A DNA stretch of 64,000 nt from Nocardioides renjunii (GTDB lineage Bacteria; Actinomycetota; Actinomycetes; Propionibacteriales; Nocardioidaceae): NCBI RefSeq assembly GCF_034661175.1, contig NZ_CP141058.1, positions 2,294,001-2,358,000 on the forward strand, written 5' to 3'. Positions 45,783-53,828 of the stretch are shown in pieces. The notes under the pieces are model-generated. The model worked only from the letters and a program-made list of their open reading frames with translations, did no database searches and was not told where the DNA came from. The translations under genes and the position numbers were made by a program. The first letter of the stretch is position 1. Each line of letters opens with the position of its first letter.

Positions 45783-45912
45783 ACGGAACGCGCACCGTCC
45801 CCACGCCGTCTTCGCTGCGAGGTCGCCGTGCACTGCCGGGAGGTCGGCCGAGTGTTCGAACCCGGCTCTCCCCGGCGCGTTCGCTCCCGGGGACGCACGT
45901 CGGCCGGCCCAT

Positions 45913-46584
45913 CTACTCCCGACGCTCATACCTCGACGGCTTTAGGACTGCCGGTGCGTCGCGTGCGTCCAGGAACTCACAGGTGAACTCCCCGTCGTAG
46001 CCGAAGAGGAAGCCGAACACCGGGTTGGTGACAGTGAGGTCGACCCGGAAGACGTCGCCTTCGTCGTCGTACCGTTCCCGCAGCTCGGCTCGTCCGCTGA
46101 ACAGCATCGGGAACGAGAAGCCGACGCGACCCTCGTAGAAGCGCTGCGCGCCGGACCGCAGCAGCAGACTGCCGTCGTCCTCGACGCTCAGATCGAGGTC
46201 CACGACGAGGTGCTGGTGGCTGCCGAGGTAGTCGAGGACGTGACCGTCAGACGCTCGCACCATCGTGGCGTCGAAGCGTCGTGCTCGCCCGCCGATCCAG
46301 TACTCCCGGACGAAGGTCACGGCCTCGCGCCCCAGCGGATCGCGGTATGGATAGTTGTGGATGACGAATGGCACATCGGTGCCGATGTCCGGCACCAGGA
46401 TGTTGCGCAACCGACCGAGCTGGAGGAAGGGCACGGTCCACCACGGACCGCGCCGGATCCGCCGCATGGTGCCGCGCCCGACGGACGCGTACCCCGCCTC
46501 CAGCCCTACGCCGAACCGTCGCTGCAGCATGGGGTGCAGGCGCTGGAAGTCATCGCCCATCCCACCTTCGAAGATGCTGCTCAC
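45913..46584 (-). CDS. DUF4166 family protein
   Basis: 223 residues matching the DUF4166 pattern: FQRLHPMLQRRFGV at the start, VPDIGTDVPFVIHNYPYRD in the middle and LLLRSGAQRFYEGRVGFSFP later. Function of the family is unknown; members often sit beside SRPBCC or epimerase genes. GTG 46584 overlaps the stop of the upstream SRPBCC gene (GTGA), so the two are made together. Confidence 0.8.
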   Translation of the reverse strand: MSSIFEGGMGDDFQRLHPMLQRRFGVGLEAGYASVGRGTMRRIRRGPWWTVPFLQLGRLRNILVPDIGTDVPFVIHNYPYRDPLGREAVTFVREYWIGGRARRFDATMVRASDGHVLDYLGSHQHLVVDLDLSVEDDGSLLLRSGAQRFYEGRVGFSFPMLFSGRAELRERYDDEGDVFRVDLTVTNPVFGFLFGYDGEFTCEFLDARDAPAVLKPSRYERRE

Positions 46585-47201
46585 GGAGCCTCCAGCTCGT
46601 CCAGGGTCGCGGGTGCCGCGTCCATCACGCGGCCGTCAGAGGCGCGTCGCCGACATCGCGCGGCTCGCGGACGTTCGGGCCGCCACCACCACAGCACGGA
46701 GTGGAGCGGCCACCGTTCGGGCTCCTGGCCCCGCTCAGCCCAGATGCGAAGCCGGTCGAAGCTCCACGCCGTCAACCACCCGACGCAACGGCGCAGCACG
46801 AGCCGATCGACCAACCCGCCCCACCCCGGGCGGTAGTTGTAGCCGGTGGTGAACCGCACCCCCGAAGGAGTCGGCTCATAACGCCAGTAGCCACGCCCGT
46901 CGCCGAGAGGAGAAAGTCGGTCGTCCGTGGCGAATCGCAGCGCTGACGTCCTTGACCCGTCGGGTCGGCGCTTCTCGCCCACGCTGGTGCCCTCCCCCGT
47001 CAGCACGTGTCCCGGGAGTCGGAGCTCGTACCGGAAGCGCTGACCGCCGCCCGACAGCTCGGCGGTGGGTGTGATCGAGCTGAACCGTGCGTTCCACCGC
47101 GGATGAAGGTCGGTGTCCTGGGTCATCCGCCACACCTCGTCCATGGATGCCTCGATGTCTATCGAGACGTAGATCGGCGGACCACCCCCGAGTCGCGACA
47201 T
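46581..47201 (-). CDS. SRPBCC-fold ligand-binding protein
   Basis: 206 residues with a START/Bet v1-like fold: PIYVSIDIEASMDEVWRMTQD, HPRWNARFSSI, then a typical beta-strand run and a C-terminal helix (WLTAWSFDRLRIWAERG). These proteins bind hydrophobic ligands. ATG 47201 was chosen because it lies just before the first beta strand; GTG 47267 is in frame upstream. Translationally coupled to the DUF4166 gene. Confidence 0.75.
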   Translation of the reverse strand: MSRLGGGPPIYVSIDIEASMDEVWRMTQDTDLHPRWNARFSSITPTAELSGGGQRFRYELRLPGHVLTGEGTSVGEKRRPDGSRTSALRFATDDRLSPLGDGRGYWRYEPTPSGVRFTTGYNYRPGWGGLVDRLVLRRCVGWLTAWSFDRLRIWAERGQEPERWPLHSVLWWWRPERPRAARCRRRASDGRVMDAAPATLDELEAP

Positions 47202-47318
47202 GTGCCGGATCTTGCCATCGAAGCTCGCCGGTGGGCGCACGTGCCACGCGGTCGGAATCGCGGCCACGCCAGACCTTCGAGGCGGACGGTCGTGACGACG
47301 GAAGGTCGGGTCGACTGC

Positions 47319-48140
47319 TCAGCCGGACGGCGGGCTGAACTGGCTGAGCGTGAGCTGCGCCCCCTGGGGGTCTCGGACGCGGGCCGTCCGGGTCCAGTCG
47401 GTGTCGTCGGAGGCCAGGACGGTTCCGCCCAGCCGTACGACATCGGCGGCCGCAGCGTCACGGTCGGCGACGGTGAACGTCACGTGCCAGTGAGGGCTCT
47501 CCTCGGGGTCGCGGGCGACGATCCAGCCGATCGCGTCGGCGAAGCCGTCGGGCACGGAGACGCCGGCCTGGCGCTCGTGGATGCCCGGATCGACCGTGGC
47601 CGCCACGTGGTCACCGTAGCCGGGGCGGCGGATCATTCGGCCGAACCCGACGTCCGTCACGACCCAGCCGAACACGTCGGCGTAAAAGCGCTCGACCGTG
47701 TCGGCGTCGACCCCGTGCAGGTCGCTGAAGTTCCACGATCCGGGCGCGTTGGTGACCTGCGCGCCGAGCCGGTGCCCGGCCTCCCAGAGCCGGAACCGGG
47801 CCCCGGCCGGGTCCTCGACCACGGCCATCCGCCCGGCCGAACCGACCACGCCCACCGGCTCGACGACGGTTCCGCCCGCCGCTGCGACGCGCGCGGTCGC
47901 CGCGTCGGCGTCGTCCACCGCGACGTACGTCGTCCACGTGCTGCCGTCGCCGTCGCCCTCACCCAGCCCCGCCGCGTCTCGACCGTCAAGCCGGGCGATG
48001 ACGTACTCGCCGCCGCCCACCACCTCGAACTGCCACCCGAACAACCCTCCGTAGAACGCCTGCGTGGCGCCGAGGTCGGGCTGCTCCAGGTCGACCCAGG
48101 ACGTGACGCCCGCGGGATAGGTCCGCTGCTGTGTCTGCAT
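47319..48140 (-). CDS. Two-domain glyoxalase/VOC family protein
   Basis: 273 residues forming two VOC domains (about 8-130 and 140-270). The first has SWVDLEQPDLGATQAFYGGLFGW, the second NFSDLHGVDADTVERFYADVFGW. This is the layout of hydroxylase-like VOC proteins that sit beside antibiotic or stress genes. The metal ligands are not certain. ATG 48140 fits a leaderless transcript, with a -10 box 6 bases upstream. Confidence 0.82.
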   Translation of the reverse strand: MQTQQRTYPAGVTSWVDLEQPDLGATQAFYGGLFGWQFEVVGGGEYVIARLDGRDAAGLGEGDGDGSTWTTYVAVDDADAATARVAAAGGTVVEPVGVVGSAGRMAVVEDPAGARFRLWEAGHRLGAQVTNAPGSWNFSDLHGVDADTVERFYADVFGWVVTDVGFGRMIRRPGYGDHVAATVDPGIHERQAGVSVPDGFADAIGWIVARDPEESPHWHVTFTVADRDAAAADVVRLGGTVLASDDTDWTRTARVRDPQGAQLTLSQFSPPSG

Positions 48141-48152
48141 GTCTCGAGGGTA
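48141..48152 (-). promoter_or_regulatory. Putative -10 box of the leaderless VOC gene
   Basis: On the minus strand TACCCT is followed after exactly 6 bases by ATG 48140, and no ribosome site is present. A good -35 is not seen. Confidence 0.45.
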
Positions 48153-48716
48153 GGAGCGGTTCAGGTCAGCCGCTGTCCGCAATCCCGAGCTGACTGCTCA
48201 AGCCCGGGAGCGTCGCGGGCGAGCGTGGCCACCCTCAACGCGGCAGATCGGTGCCGCCGCCCACGCTCCCCAAAAGACGTCGTTCCTGGGGCGGGCGGAC
48301 CGTACCTCCATGGGCGGCCCCACCGCTCGATCCTCGACCAATCCGCCCGAGGAGTTCGCCCAGACCAGGCTCGGGGCGGAGGTGTAAAACGCCCGCCATC
48401 TGCCCCGTCGAGGGCGGCTGAGCTCGCCCGATCCGCGCGATGCAACTCCCGCGCCGTGCGCAGGCCAACGGCCGGCACTCCCACCGCGGCGGCATCACCC
48501 TTCATGGAAACGTCGCTGTGACCGCGAGCGGACGACTGTGGAATCCATCCGCTGACGGGTCGCACTGGCTGATCGTGTGTCCACTCCTGCGACCTCGAGC
48601 AGCGCTGGCACCAGCCGTACTCGGGATGACGGCGAGGCACCAGCACCCGCGCTGCGCCTGCTGGGCCGAAGCCGTGTTGTCCATCAGGTGCGAGCCGCGC
48701 TCTGTCACCGCGGTCT
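48153..48716. other. Gene-poor region, 564 bases
   Basis: Open frames exist on both strands but none has protein-like composition, a recognisable motif or a ribosome site. It contains the upstream region of the VOC gene and the end of the ECF42 transcript. Confidence 0.5.
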
Positions 48717-50039
48717 TCAGTTCGGACTTGATCCGCTTGGGCTTGGCGTCGCAGGCTCGGCGTCGGCGGTGCGGCTGATCTCCGTGAGGCGCTGCTCGAG
48801 GAAGGCGCGCTCCGCGGCGTTCGCCGTGAGCTCCATCGCGCGCCGGTAGGACTGAGCCGCGCCGGCGGCGTCGCCGAGGCGACGTAGCAGGTCGGCCCGT
48901 GTGGCGGGAAGGTAGGGGTAGTCGGCGAGCCGGGGGTCGTTCGCCAGCTCGTCGAGGAGTGGCAGTGCGGCGGCTGGTCCGTCTGCGAATGCCACGGCGG
49001 CGGCCCGATTGAGTGCGACCACTGGGGTGTCCCAGGCCGCGATCAGCATGTCGTAGAGGTGCACGATGCGTGGCCAGTCGGTTTTCTCGAAGGACGGAGC
49101 CACCGCGTGGACGCCGGCGATCGCCGCCTGGAGGGTGAACCGCCCCGGTGGGCCGGCCGCGAGTGCCCGGGCCGTCACGGTGAGGCCCTCCACGGTGGCG
49201 CGGTGGTCCCAGCGGGTCCGGTCCTGGTCGGCGAGCAGGAGCAGCCGGCCCTGGTCATCGGTCCGGGTGGCCCGGCGGGCGTCGGTGAGGAGCAGCAGGC
49301 CGAGTAGCCCGCGTGCCTCGGCCTGCTCGGGGAGCAGCGCGGCGAGGGTGCGTGCCAGGTGCAGGGCTCGGTCGCAGAGGTCCTCGCGGACGAGCGCGTC
49401 CCCTTCGCTGGCCGTGTGGCCGGTGCTGAAGAGCAGGTGGACGGCGGTGAGGACGCTGTCCAGGCGCTCGGGCAGCTCGGCGCGGCTCGGGACCCGGTAG
49501 GGGATGCGCGCTTCTGTGATCTTCTTCTTGGCGCGGGTGATCCGTGCCGCCATCGTGGACTCGGATACCAAGAAGGCTCGGGCGACGTCGGAGGTGGGGA
49601 CGCCGCAGACCAGGCGCAGGGTGAGGGCGACGCGGGCCTCGGGGGCGAGGGTGGGGTGGCAGCAGGTGAACACCAACCGGAGCCGGTCGTCCGGCACCGC
49701 GGCATCGGGCCAGTCCATGGCAACACAGTCCTCACGGTCGTCCGGGTCGTGGGGATGGATGGTCGCCGGCTCCACGAGCAGCGGGAGCTTGCGCCGGAGG
49801 GTGGCTTCGCGCCGCAACCGGTCGAGCGCCTTGTTCCGCGCCGCCGTGGTCAGCCAGGCGCCGGGCCGTTCCGGGATGCCGTCGCGGGTCCAGGCCTGCA
49901 GAGCGCTCACATACGCCTCCTGCGCGCACTCCTCCGCGACGTCGAGGTCGCCCGCGACGCGGATCGTGGCGGACAGCACGAACGCCCACTCGGAGCGGTG
50001 GGCCTCCGTGAGCGCGGCTGCGACCGCGTCCGCCTTCAC
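48717..50039 (-). CDS. ECF42-type sigma factor with long C-terminal extension
   Basis: 440 residues. Region 2 has VAEECAQEAYVSALQAW and WLTTAARNKALDRLRRE; region 4 has ARVALTLRLVCGVPTSDVARAFLVSESTMAARITRAK. The C-terminal 230 residues are the DUF6596/TPR-like extension characteristic of the ECF42 group (RLDSVLTAVHLLFSTGH, IAAWDTPVVALNRAAAVA). It has no anti-sigma gene; instead the adjacent DGPF protein is the conserved partner. Start set at GTG 50039, just before ALTEAHRSEWA; no ATG is available and the frame is open upstream. Confidence 0.85.
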   Translation of the reverse strand: MKADAVAAALTEAHRSEWAFVLSATIRVAGDLDVAEECAQEAYVSALQAWTRDGIPERPGAWLTTAARNKALDRLRREATLRRKLPLLVEPATIHPHDPDDREDCVAMDWPDAAVPDDRLRLVFTCCHPTLAPEARVALTLRLVCGVPTSDVARAFLVSESTMAARITRAKKKITEARIPYRVPSRAELPERLDSVLTAVHLLFSTGHTASEGDALVREDLCDRALHLARTLAALLPEQAEARGLLGLLLLTDARRATRTDDQGRLLLLADQDRTRWDHRATVEGLTVTARALAAGPPGRFTLQAAIAGVHAVAPSFEKTDWPRIVHLYDMLIAAWDTPVVALNRAAAVAFADGPAAALPLLDELANDPRLADYPYLPATRADLLRRLGDAAGAAQSYRRAMELTANAAERAFLEQRLTEISRTADAEPATPSPSGSSPN

Positions 50040-50085
50040 GGCGGACGCGGTCGGCTGCTCGTCGCTGTGAGTGCTCAGAACCGGC

Positions 50086-50451
50086 TCAGAAGGGGTTGGC
50101 CTGCGTCGGGTCCACGATGGGGCGCACCTCGACGCCACCGAACGGGGCCGGGCAGAGCTTCGCCATCTCGAGGGCGTGGTCGAGGTCGCGCGCCTCAACG
50201 ACGTAGAAGCCGCCGAGCGCCTCCTTGGTCTCGACGAACGGGCCGTCAGTCACGGTGCTGCCACCCCTGATGGAGGTAGCCGTCCTCGTCGCCGCGAGCG
50301 CCTCCCCGCCCGCTAGGGACCCGCCGAGCTCGAAGACCCCCTTCACGAACGCGCTGTGCGCGTCGATGACCGCGGCCCACGCCTCGGGCGACATGGTCTC
50401 GTAGCCGGCCGGGTCGTCGTAGATGAGGATCGCGTACTTGGTCATGCTCAT
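50086..50451 (-). CDS. DGPF/YCII-domain protein, ECF42 partner
   Basis: 121 residues with the YCII-related fold: KYAILIYDD at the start, TDGPFVETKEALGGFYVVEA in the middle and HALEMAKLCP later. The DGPF motif that names the family is present. Genes of this type nearly always sit next to ECF42 sigma factors and are their probable targets or regulators; biochemical role unknown. ATG 50451 follows AGGAGG. Confidence 0.88.
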   Translation of the reverse strand: MSMTKYAILIYDDPAGYETMSPEAWAAVIDAHSAFVKGVFELGGSLAGGEALAATRTATSIRGGSTVTDGPFVETKEALGGFYVVEARDLDHALEMAKLCPAPFGGVEVRPIVDPTQANPF

Positions 50452-50669
50452 GGGACTGCCTCCTGCACTGGGTCGCGGGCCGGCCTTCCCGGCTCCGTCA
50501 TACCCCCGACGAACACCCTGCCGCCGGATCGACAGCCCGGCCTAGATCCATTTCGAGACTTTTTTCGGTGCCGCCGCCGTACGTGCCGGAGTCCGCTCTG
50601 CGTGCCCGTAGCTTCCGCGATCAACTCGACCGGATCTGGCCAATGGAACAAGCAGCCAAGATGTGGAAG

Positions 50670-51143
50670 TCACGGGGTGGGCAACGACCTGACGAGTGCT
50701 GCGATGCGCCGTTGTCGTGTTGCTGGTTGGGCAGCGTCGTCGACCGGTTGCAGGAGACGTCGGCGTTCGGCGGGGCGGAGGTTGTCGAAGGCCTGCTGCC
50801 TGTCACCGGTTTCGAGGGCGGTCCTGACGTCGTCAGGCACTGGAACGTGGTCGGGGTCGGCCGGTCGCAACCGACACCCCACGACGTCGCCGGCCTGTGC
50901 CCCCAGCCGCCGCCGCAGAGCGGTGCCGACGTAGAGGAATGGTGCGTGCGCCACATCGGCCTTGTTGATGCCCAGGTTGACCTCGACCCCGTCGACACGG
51001 CCCTCGACGCGCCTCGTTCGTTCCTCCGCGGCGGCTCTGTCCAGCCGCGCGTCGAGGAACAGGACGACGTAGACGTGGCGGCCCCACGTCATGAGCTCCA
51101 GCGGAGCATCGAACTCGACCCAGTGGTCACTACTGTCCCGCAC
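50670..51143 (-). CDS. YdeI/OmpD-associated (DUF1905) protein
   Basis: 157 residues. An N-terminal beta-barrel-like DUF1905 domain (FDAPLELMTWGRHVYVVLFL, VNLGINKADVAHAPFLYVG) is followed by a helical bacteriocin-protection/OmdA-like segment (VPDDVRTALETG, AFDNLRPAERRRLLQPV). GTG 51143 follows AAGGGAGG. The function in actinobacteria is unknown; related proteins have been linked to peptide or stress tolerance. Confidence 0.7.
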   Translation of the reverse strand: MRDSSDHWVEFDAPLELMTWGRHVYVVLFLDARLDRAAAEERTRRVEGRVDGVEVNLGINKADVAHAPFLYVGTALRRRLGAQAGDVVGCRLRPADPDHVPVPDDVRTALETGDRQQAFDNLRPAERRRLLQPVDDAAQPATRQRRIAALVRSLPTP

Positions 51144-51260
51144 CGCCCCTCCCTTGTGGTCTCAGTACGCCGGCGTCGTCCAGGTACGGCGCTACGACGC
51201 GACCCACGTCGCCAGTGGCTCCGGTGACCAACACCGTCACGGTGTTTCACGCCGTCCGCA

Positions 51261-52232
51261 TCAGAACGGGGCGGGACCCGGCGTCAACGACGCGCTGATC
51301 TCACCGGAGAGGGAGATGTCGTCTGGGTCCAGCAACAGCGTCGGCCGACCGGGTGCGAAGTCGAGGTTGTCGAGGTCGATCCACACGACGTTCGGGCTGG
51401 TGGACAGCTCGAAGAAGTAGCGTCGGTTAGTTAGGTCCACCACCGTGCGGTACTCGGTGTTGTACAGACCGAAGCCCTCATAGGGGGCACCGAACGGGAT
51501 TGACACATTCCGTGCCACGGCGAGGACCCCGGCGACAGCTTGACGCTCGCTCGACGGCGGCGGCAGCAGCCCGGTGAAGTACGCCGCACGCTGGAAGCGA
51601 GCAACCGGGTCGACGTTGCCGGCCAGGGGCGTGGTGTCGCTGGGAGCGCTGAAGTCCTGTTGTGCGAGCAGTCTTCGCTGCTCGGCATAGGGCGGCTCGT
51701 TCGTCAGCACGATGTGGTCGCGGTCGTGATGGATGAATCGTTCGCCGTCGAGGTACTCGATGATGGCTGAGTCCCCGGTTGCGTCCTCCAGGGCCAGGTG
51801 CACCGTCGCCTTGTGTCCCTCCGCCTCCATCATCACCACCTGAACGCCGGCCATGAGAGCGAGTGCTTCGGTGACCGTGGCCGCGTTGTCGAGCAGGTAC
51901 TGAGGCCACAACCCGGCATGGACACCTGGGCGCGACTCGTCACGGTCTCCGAAGTTCGTGTCAGCGAGGTACAGAAGATGGGCTGCGAGTCCGTGTTCGT
52001 TGACCCCATCCGCAGTGCCGACGCCGTACATGGTCGTCACGACGCTGCCGTAGCGCGACGTCCACATGGCACCGACTTCCCCCACCACCGAGGTGCCGGC
52101 CACCTCGCCGCCCCGCCGCTCCATGCCGCGGGGCAGGACTGTGAGCACGGGGGCGGTGCTGTCGGGCCAGTCCATGGTCCGAGCGGCCAGGACGGCCACG
52201 TCGGTGGTGTTCCACAGGATCCGAGTGCACAT
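51261..52232 (-). CDS. Ntn-hydrolase of the choloylglycine/penicillin acylase family
   Basis: 323 residues. After removal of Met1, Cys2 becomes the N-terminal nucleophile (MCTRILWNT); Arg18 and Asp21 in ARTMDWP complete the site. Later motifs include DGVNEHGLAAHLLYL and IIEYLDG, plus a VLTNEPPY segment. This family cleaves linear amides such as bile-salt conjugates, penicillin V or acyl-homoserine lactones. No signal peptide, so it acts in the cytoplasm. The natural substrate here is unknown. Confidence 0.85.
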   Translation of the reverse strand: MCTRILWNTTDVAVLAARTMDWPDSTAPVLTVLPRGMERRGGEVAGTSVVGEVGAMWTSRYGSVVTTMYGVGTADGVNEHGLAAHLLYLADTNFGDRDESRPGVHAGLWPQYLLDNAATVTEALALMAGVQVVMMEAEGHKATVHLALEDATGDSAIIEYLDGERFIHHDRDHIVLTNEPPYAEQRRLLAQQDFSAPSDTTPLAGNVDPVARFQRAAYFTGLLPPPSSERQAVAGVLAVARNVSIPFGAPYEGFGLYNTEYRTVVDLTNRRYFFELSTSPNVVWIDLDNLDFAPGRPTLLLDPDDISLSGEISASLTPGPAPF

Positions 52233-52407
52233 CGCAGTCTCATCTCATCTCGTCACGGGGGCGGCCACGGGTGGGTGGGCGATCCCAAATTCCTGCGCGT
52301 GCACGCACCGAACCACCCCCATATCGGGTGATGTGGGCCGGCGCCGATCCTCGCGCGGGACATCCACCCTCGGGCGGCCCCTTGAATCCCCTGTGCCGGC
52401 ACCCACC

Positions 52408-52600
52408 ATGGCGTCCCTGCGCGCCTGGGCGGTCGACGACGAGACCGGCAACTGGTGGGCACATGTCACCTACCCAGACGGCGCCAACCTCACGCGCCTC
52501 GGGTGCTTCCCGCCGAGCAGGTGCGGCCGGCCGTCTCACCGACTACCGCGGTCAATCACTGCAGATCGACGGTCACAGCGGTACCGCCCGGAGGGTTTCG
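52408..52600 (+). pseudogene. Frameshifted fragment of a small protein
   Basis: ATG 52408 opens MASLRAWAVDDETGNWWAHV and ends in TRLGCFPPSR. One base earlier or later the next frames read FPAEQ-like (LPAEQVRPA) and then LTDYRGQSLQIDG, which fit better as continuations. The most likely reading is a small gene with one or two frameshifts. Family not recognised. It sits next to the tRNA fragment and direct repeat. Confidence 0.35.
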
Positions 52601-52671
52601 GGGACCCCACGCGGGATCAGCCAGATGGCTCAACCGCGACAGTGGTCCCCGACCCGCGTTTCCGCAGGTCA

Positions 52672-52691
52672 GAGGCCACTTCTCGGTCGGG
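52672..52691. repeat. 20-bp direct repeat, copy 2
   Basis: Identical to 30011-30030. Its right end overlaps the discriminator and last acceptor-stem bases of the tRNA fragment, as expected for an attachment-site core. Confidence 0.6.
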
Positions 52692-52722
52692 CTGACAGGA
52701 TTTGAACCTGCGACCCCTTGAA
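52685..52722 (-). tRNA. 3' fragment of a tRNA (proline-like)
   Basis: On the minus strand the T arm is complete: stem GCAGG/CCTGT with loop TTCAAAT, then acceptor 3' strand CAGCCCG and discriminator A. The anticodon and D arms are missing: upstream sequence does not fold into a cloverleaf. The TCAAGGGGTCGCAGG part resembles actinobacterial tRNA-Pro. No CCA is encoded. This is a relic, typical of an insertion site, not a working tRNA. Confidence 0.65.
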
Positions 52723-52744
52723 GCCCGGCGTACCTGTGCAGTCG

Positions 52745-53404
52745 CACCGCTAGTCTTTGCCGACATCGGCGCAACAACGCCCTGACCTGCGGTAACGCGG
52801 CGCACCGCGCGGCCCCCGCATGGAGGCGTACTGCTGCGAGGGGTCGCTTTCGGGCCGGTTTTGCGGGGGTTTTCGGTGAGTAAACGTGGCGCGCCTCGAA
52901 TCGCTGCCCGTGTATGACCAGGGTGCGGCGGCGCTCCGTCACACGCGCGGAATCGGACGGCGCTGCCGCCCCTCCCCCACAACTCACTCGACCGGCATCC
53001 TCCCCCGCTGCGTCAGCGACGCCGGGGAGCCTCCCGCAACGATCCGAGTTCAGCAGATGAACTGGTTCAGCTGCCGTCCGCTGCTGCCCACCTGGCGACG
53101 CGCTCCGGAGTCCGGGGCATTCGCGATCCGCCGCGATGCGAGTCCGGATCTGGCGCCCGTCTGTCTCAACGGGTGCTTGGAACGAGGTTCTTCACGGGGT
53201 CGCTGTCTGGGCGTGGCGTCGGCTTCGCGGGTCCGGGAAGTGGCTGATCCGAGGTGTCGATGAGCGGGTGTGAGTCGGCCGCGGTGGGTGAAGAGTCGCC
53301 CCGCAGTGCCCTCCCGGGCCCGTTCCGGTCGCCTGGGTATCAACGATGAGTTGGCGGTAGACGACGTCGGACAGTCGCCGTACCCTCGAGACGAGGTGGT
53401 CGAC
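52745..53404. other. Gene-poor region, 660 bases
   Basis: No open frame with protein-like features on either strand. The last part upstream of 53405 contains a GAGGTGG ribosome site and TACCCT, a possible -10 box. Confidence 0.45.
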
Positions 53405-53590
53405 ATGTTCCCATGGATCCTGTTCGTCCTGACGATCGTCTTCGTCATGTGGGCGGCTTGGCGCCAGAGGCGTTACGGCGGAACCACGAGCTATGACCGT
53501 GATGCCCATCAGGCCGACCGGTGGCATCACTCCGAGTACCACCCGTGGGGACACGGACACCGACGAGGTGACGACAGGAACTCAACCTGA
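53405..53590 (+). CDS. Small single-pass membrane protein
   Basis: 61 residues: one membrane helix at the N-terminus (FPWILFVLTIVFVMWAAW), then a basic, His-rich tail (HHSEYHPWGHGHRRG) that could bind a metal. ATG 53405 follows GAGGTGG. It overlaps the remnant on the other strand by only a few bases. No family recognised. Confidence 0.55.
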   Translation: MFPWILFVLTIVFVMWAAWRQRRYGGTTSYDRDAHQADRWHHSEYHPWGHGHRRGDDRNST

Positions 53591-53760
53591 CGTCGGGTCC
53601 GCGCCGCCGGACCGGAACACCTCGTAGCCGGCCTGCTTCAGCAGCCGGTCCTGAGCCACGATCCGCGCACCGCAGCGGGCTCGACATGTCGACGTGGGCG
53701 TGGTGCTGGTCGCCGCCCAGGCGAAGTCTGTCAGTGCGGCTCGTCCGGCTCCCCCGGACT
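53582..53760 (-). pseudogene. Frameshifted 3' end of a nuclease-like gene
   Basis: Minus strand, two frames: LGGDQHHAHVDMSSPLRCA in one and RIVAQDRLLKQAGYEVFR-SGGADP in the next. Put together they resemble the C-terminal end of endonuclease-fold proteins, where a D/G-x-Q-H strand is followed by a DR-L--AGYEV-R-GG ending. No intact start is present. The frame change lies near 53680. Match by pattern only. Confidence 0.35.
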
Positions 53761-53828
53761 TGGTCGGCTGGGCGGGGTGTTCCAGGCCGGATCGATGTGG
53801 CCGGATGTGCGGTGGTGCACATGCGTCC

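Noticed and set aside
48161..48646. 161-codon minus-strand frame in the 48.2-48.7 kb gap
   Set aside because: No recognisable motif, poor ribosome site and Arg/Pro-rich composition like other non-coding frames here.
30011..52691. CRISPR array or phage as source of the repeated 20-mer
   Set aside because: Only two copies 22.7 kb apart, and no spacers, cas genes, phage structural genes or integrase are seen.
52455..52721. Open frame ending in VGLTGFEPATP across the tRNA fragment
   Set aside because: A well-known false protein produced by reading antisense through tRNA 3' ends; no ribosome site, and the tRNA-like T arm explains the sequence.
52556..52987. Minus-strand frame containing VAGSNPVSPTEKWP
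   Set aside because: Same kind of tRNA-derived artefact on the sense strand.
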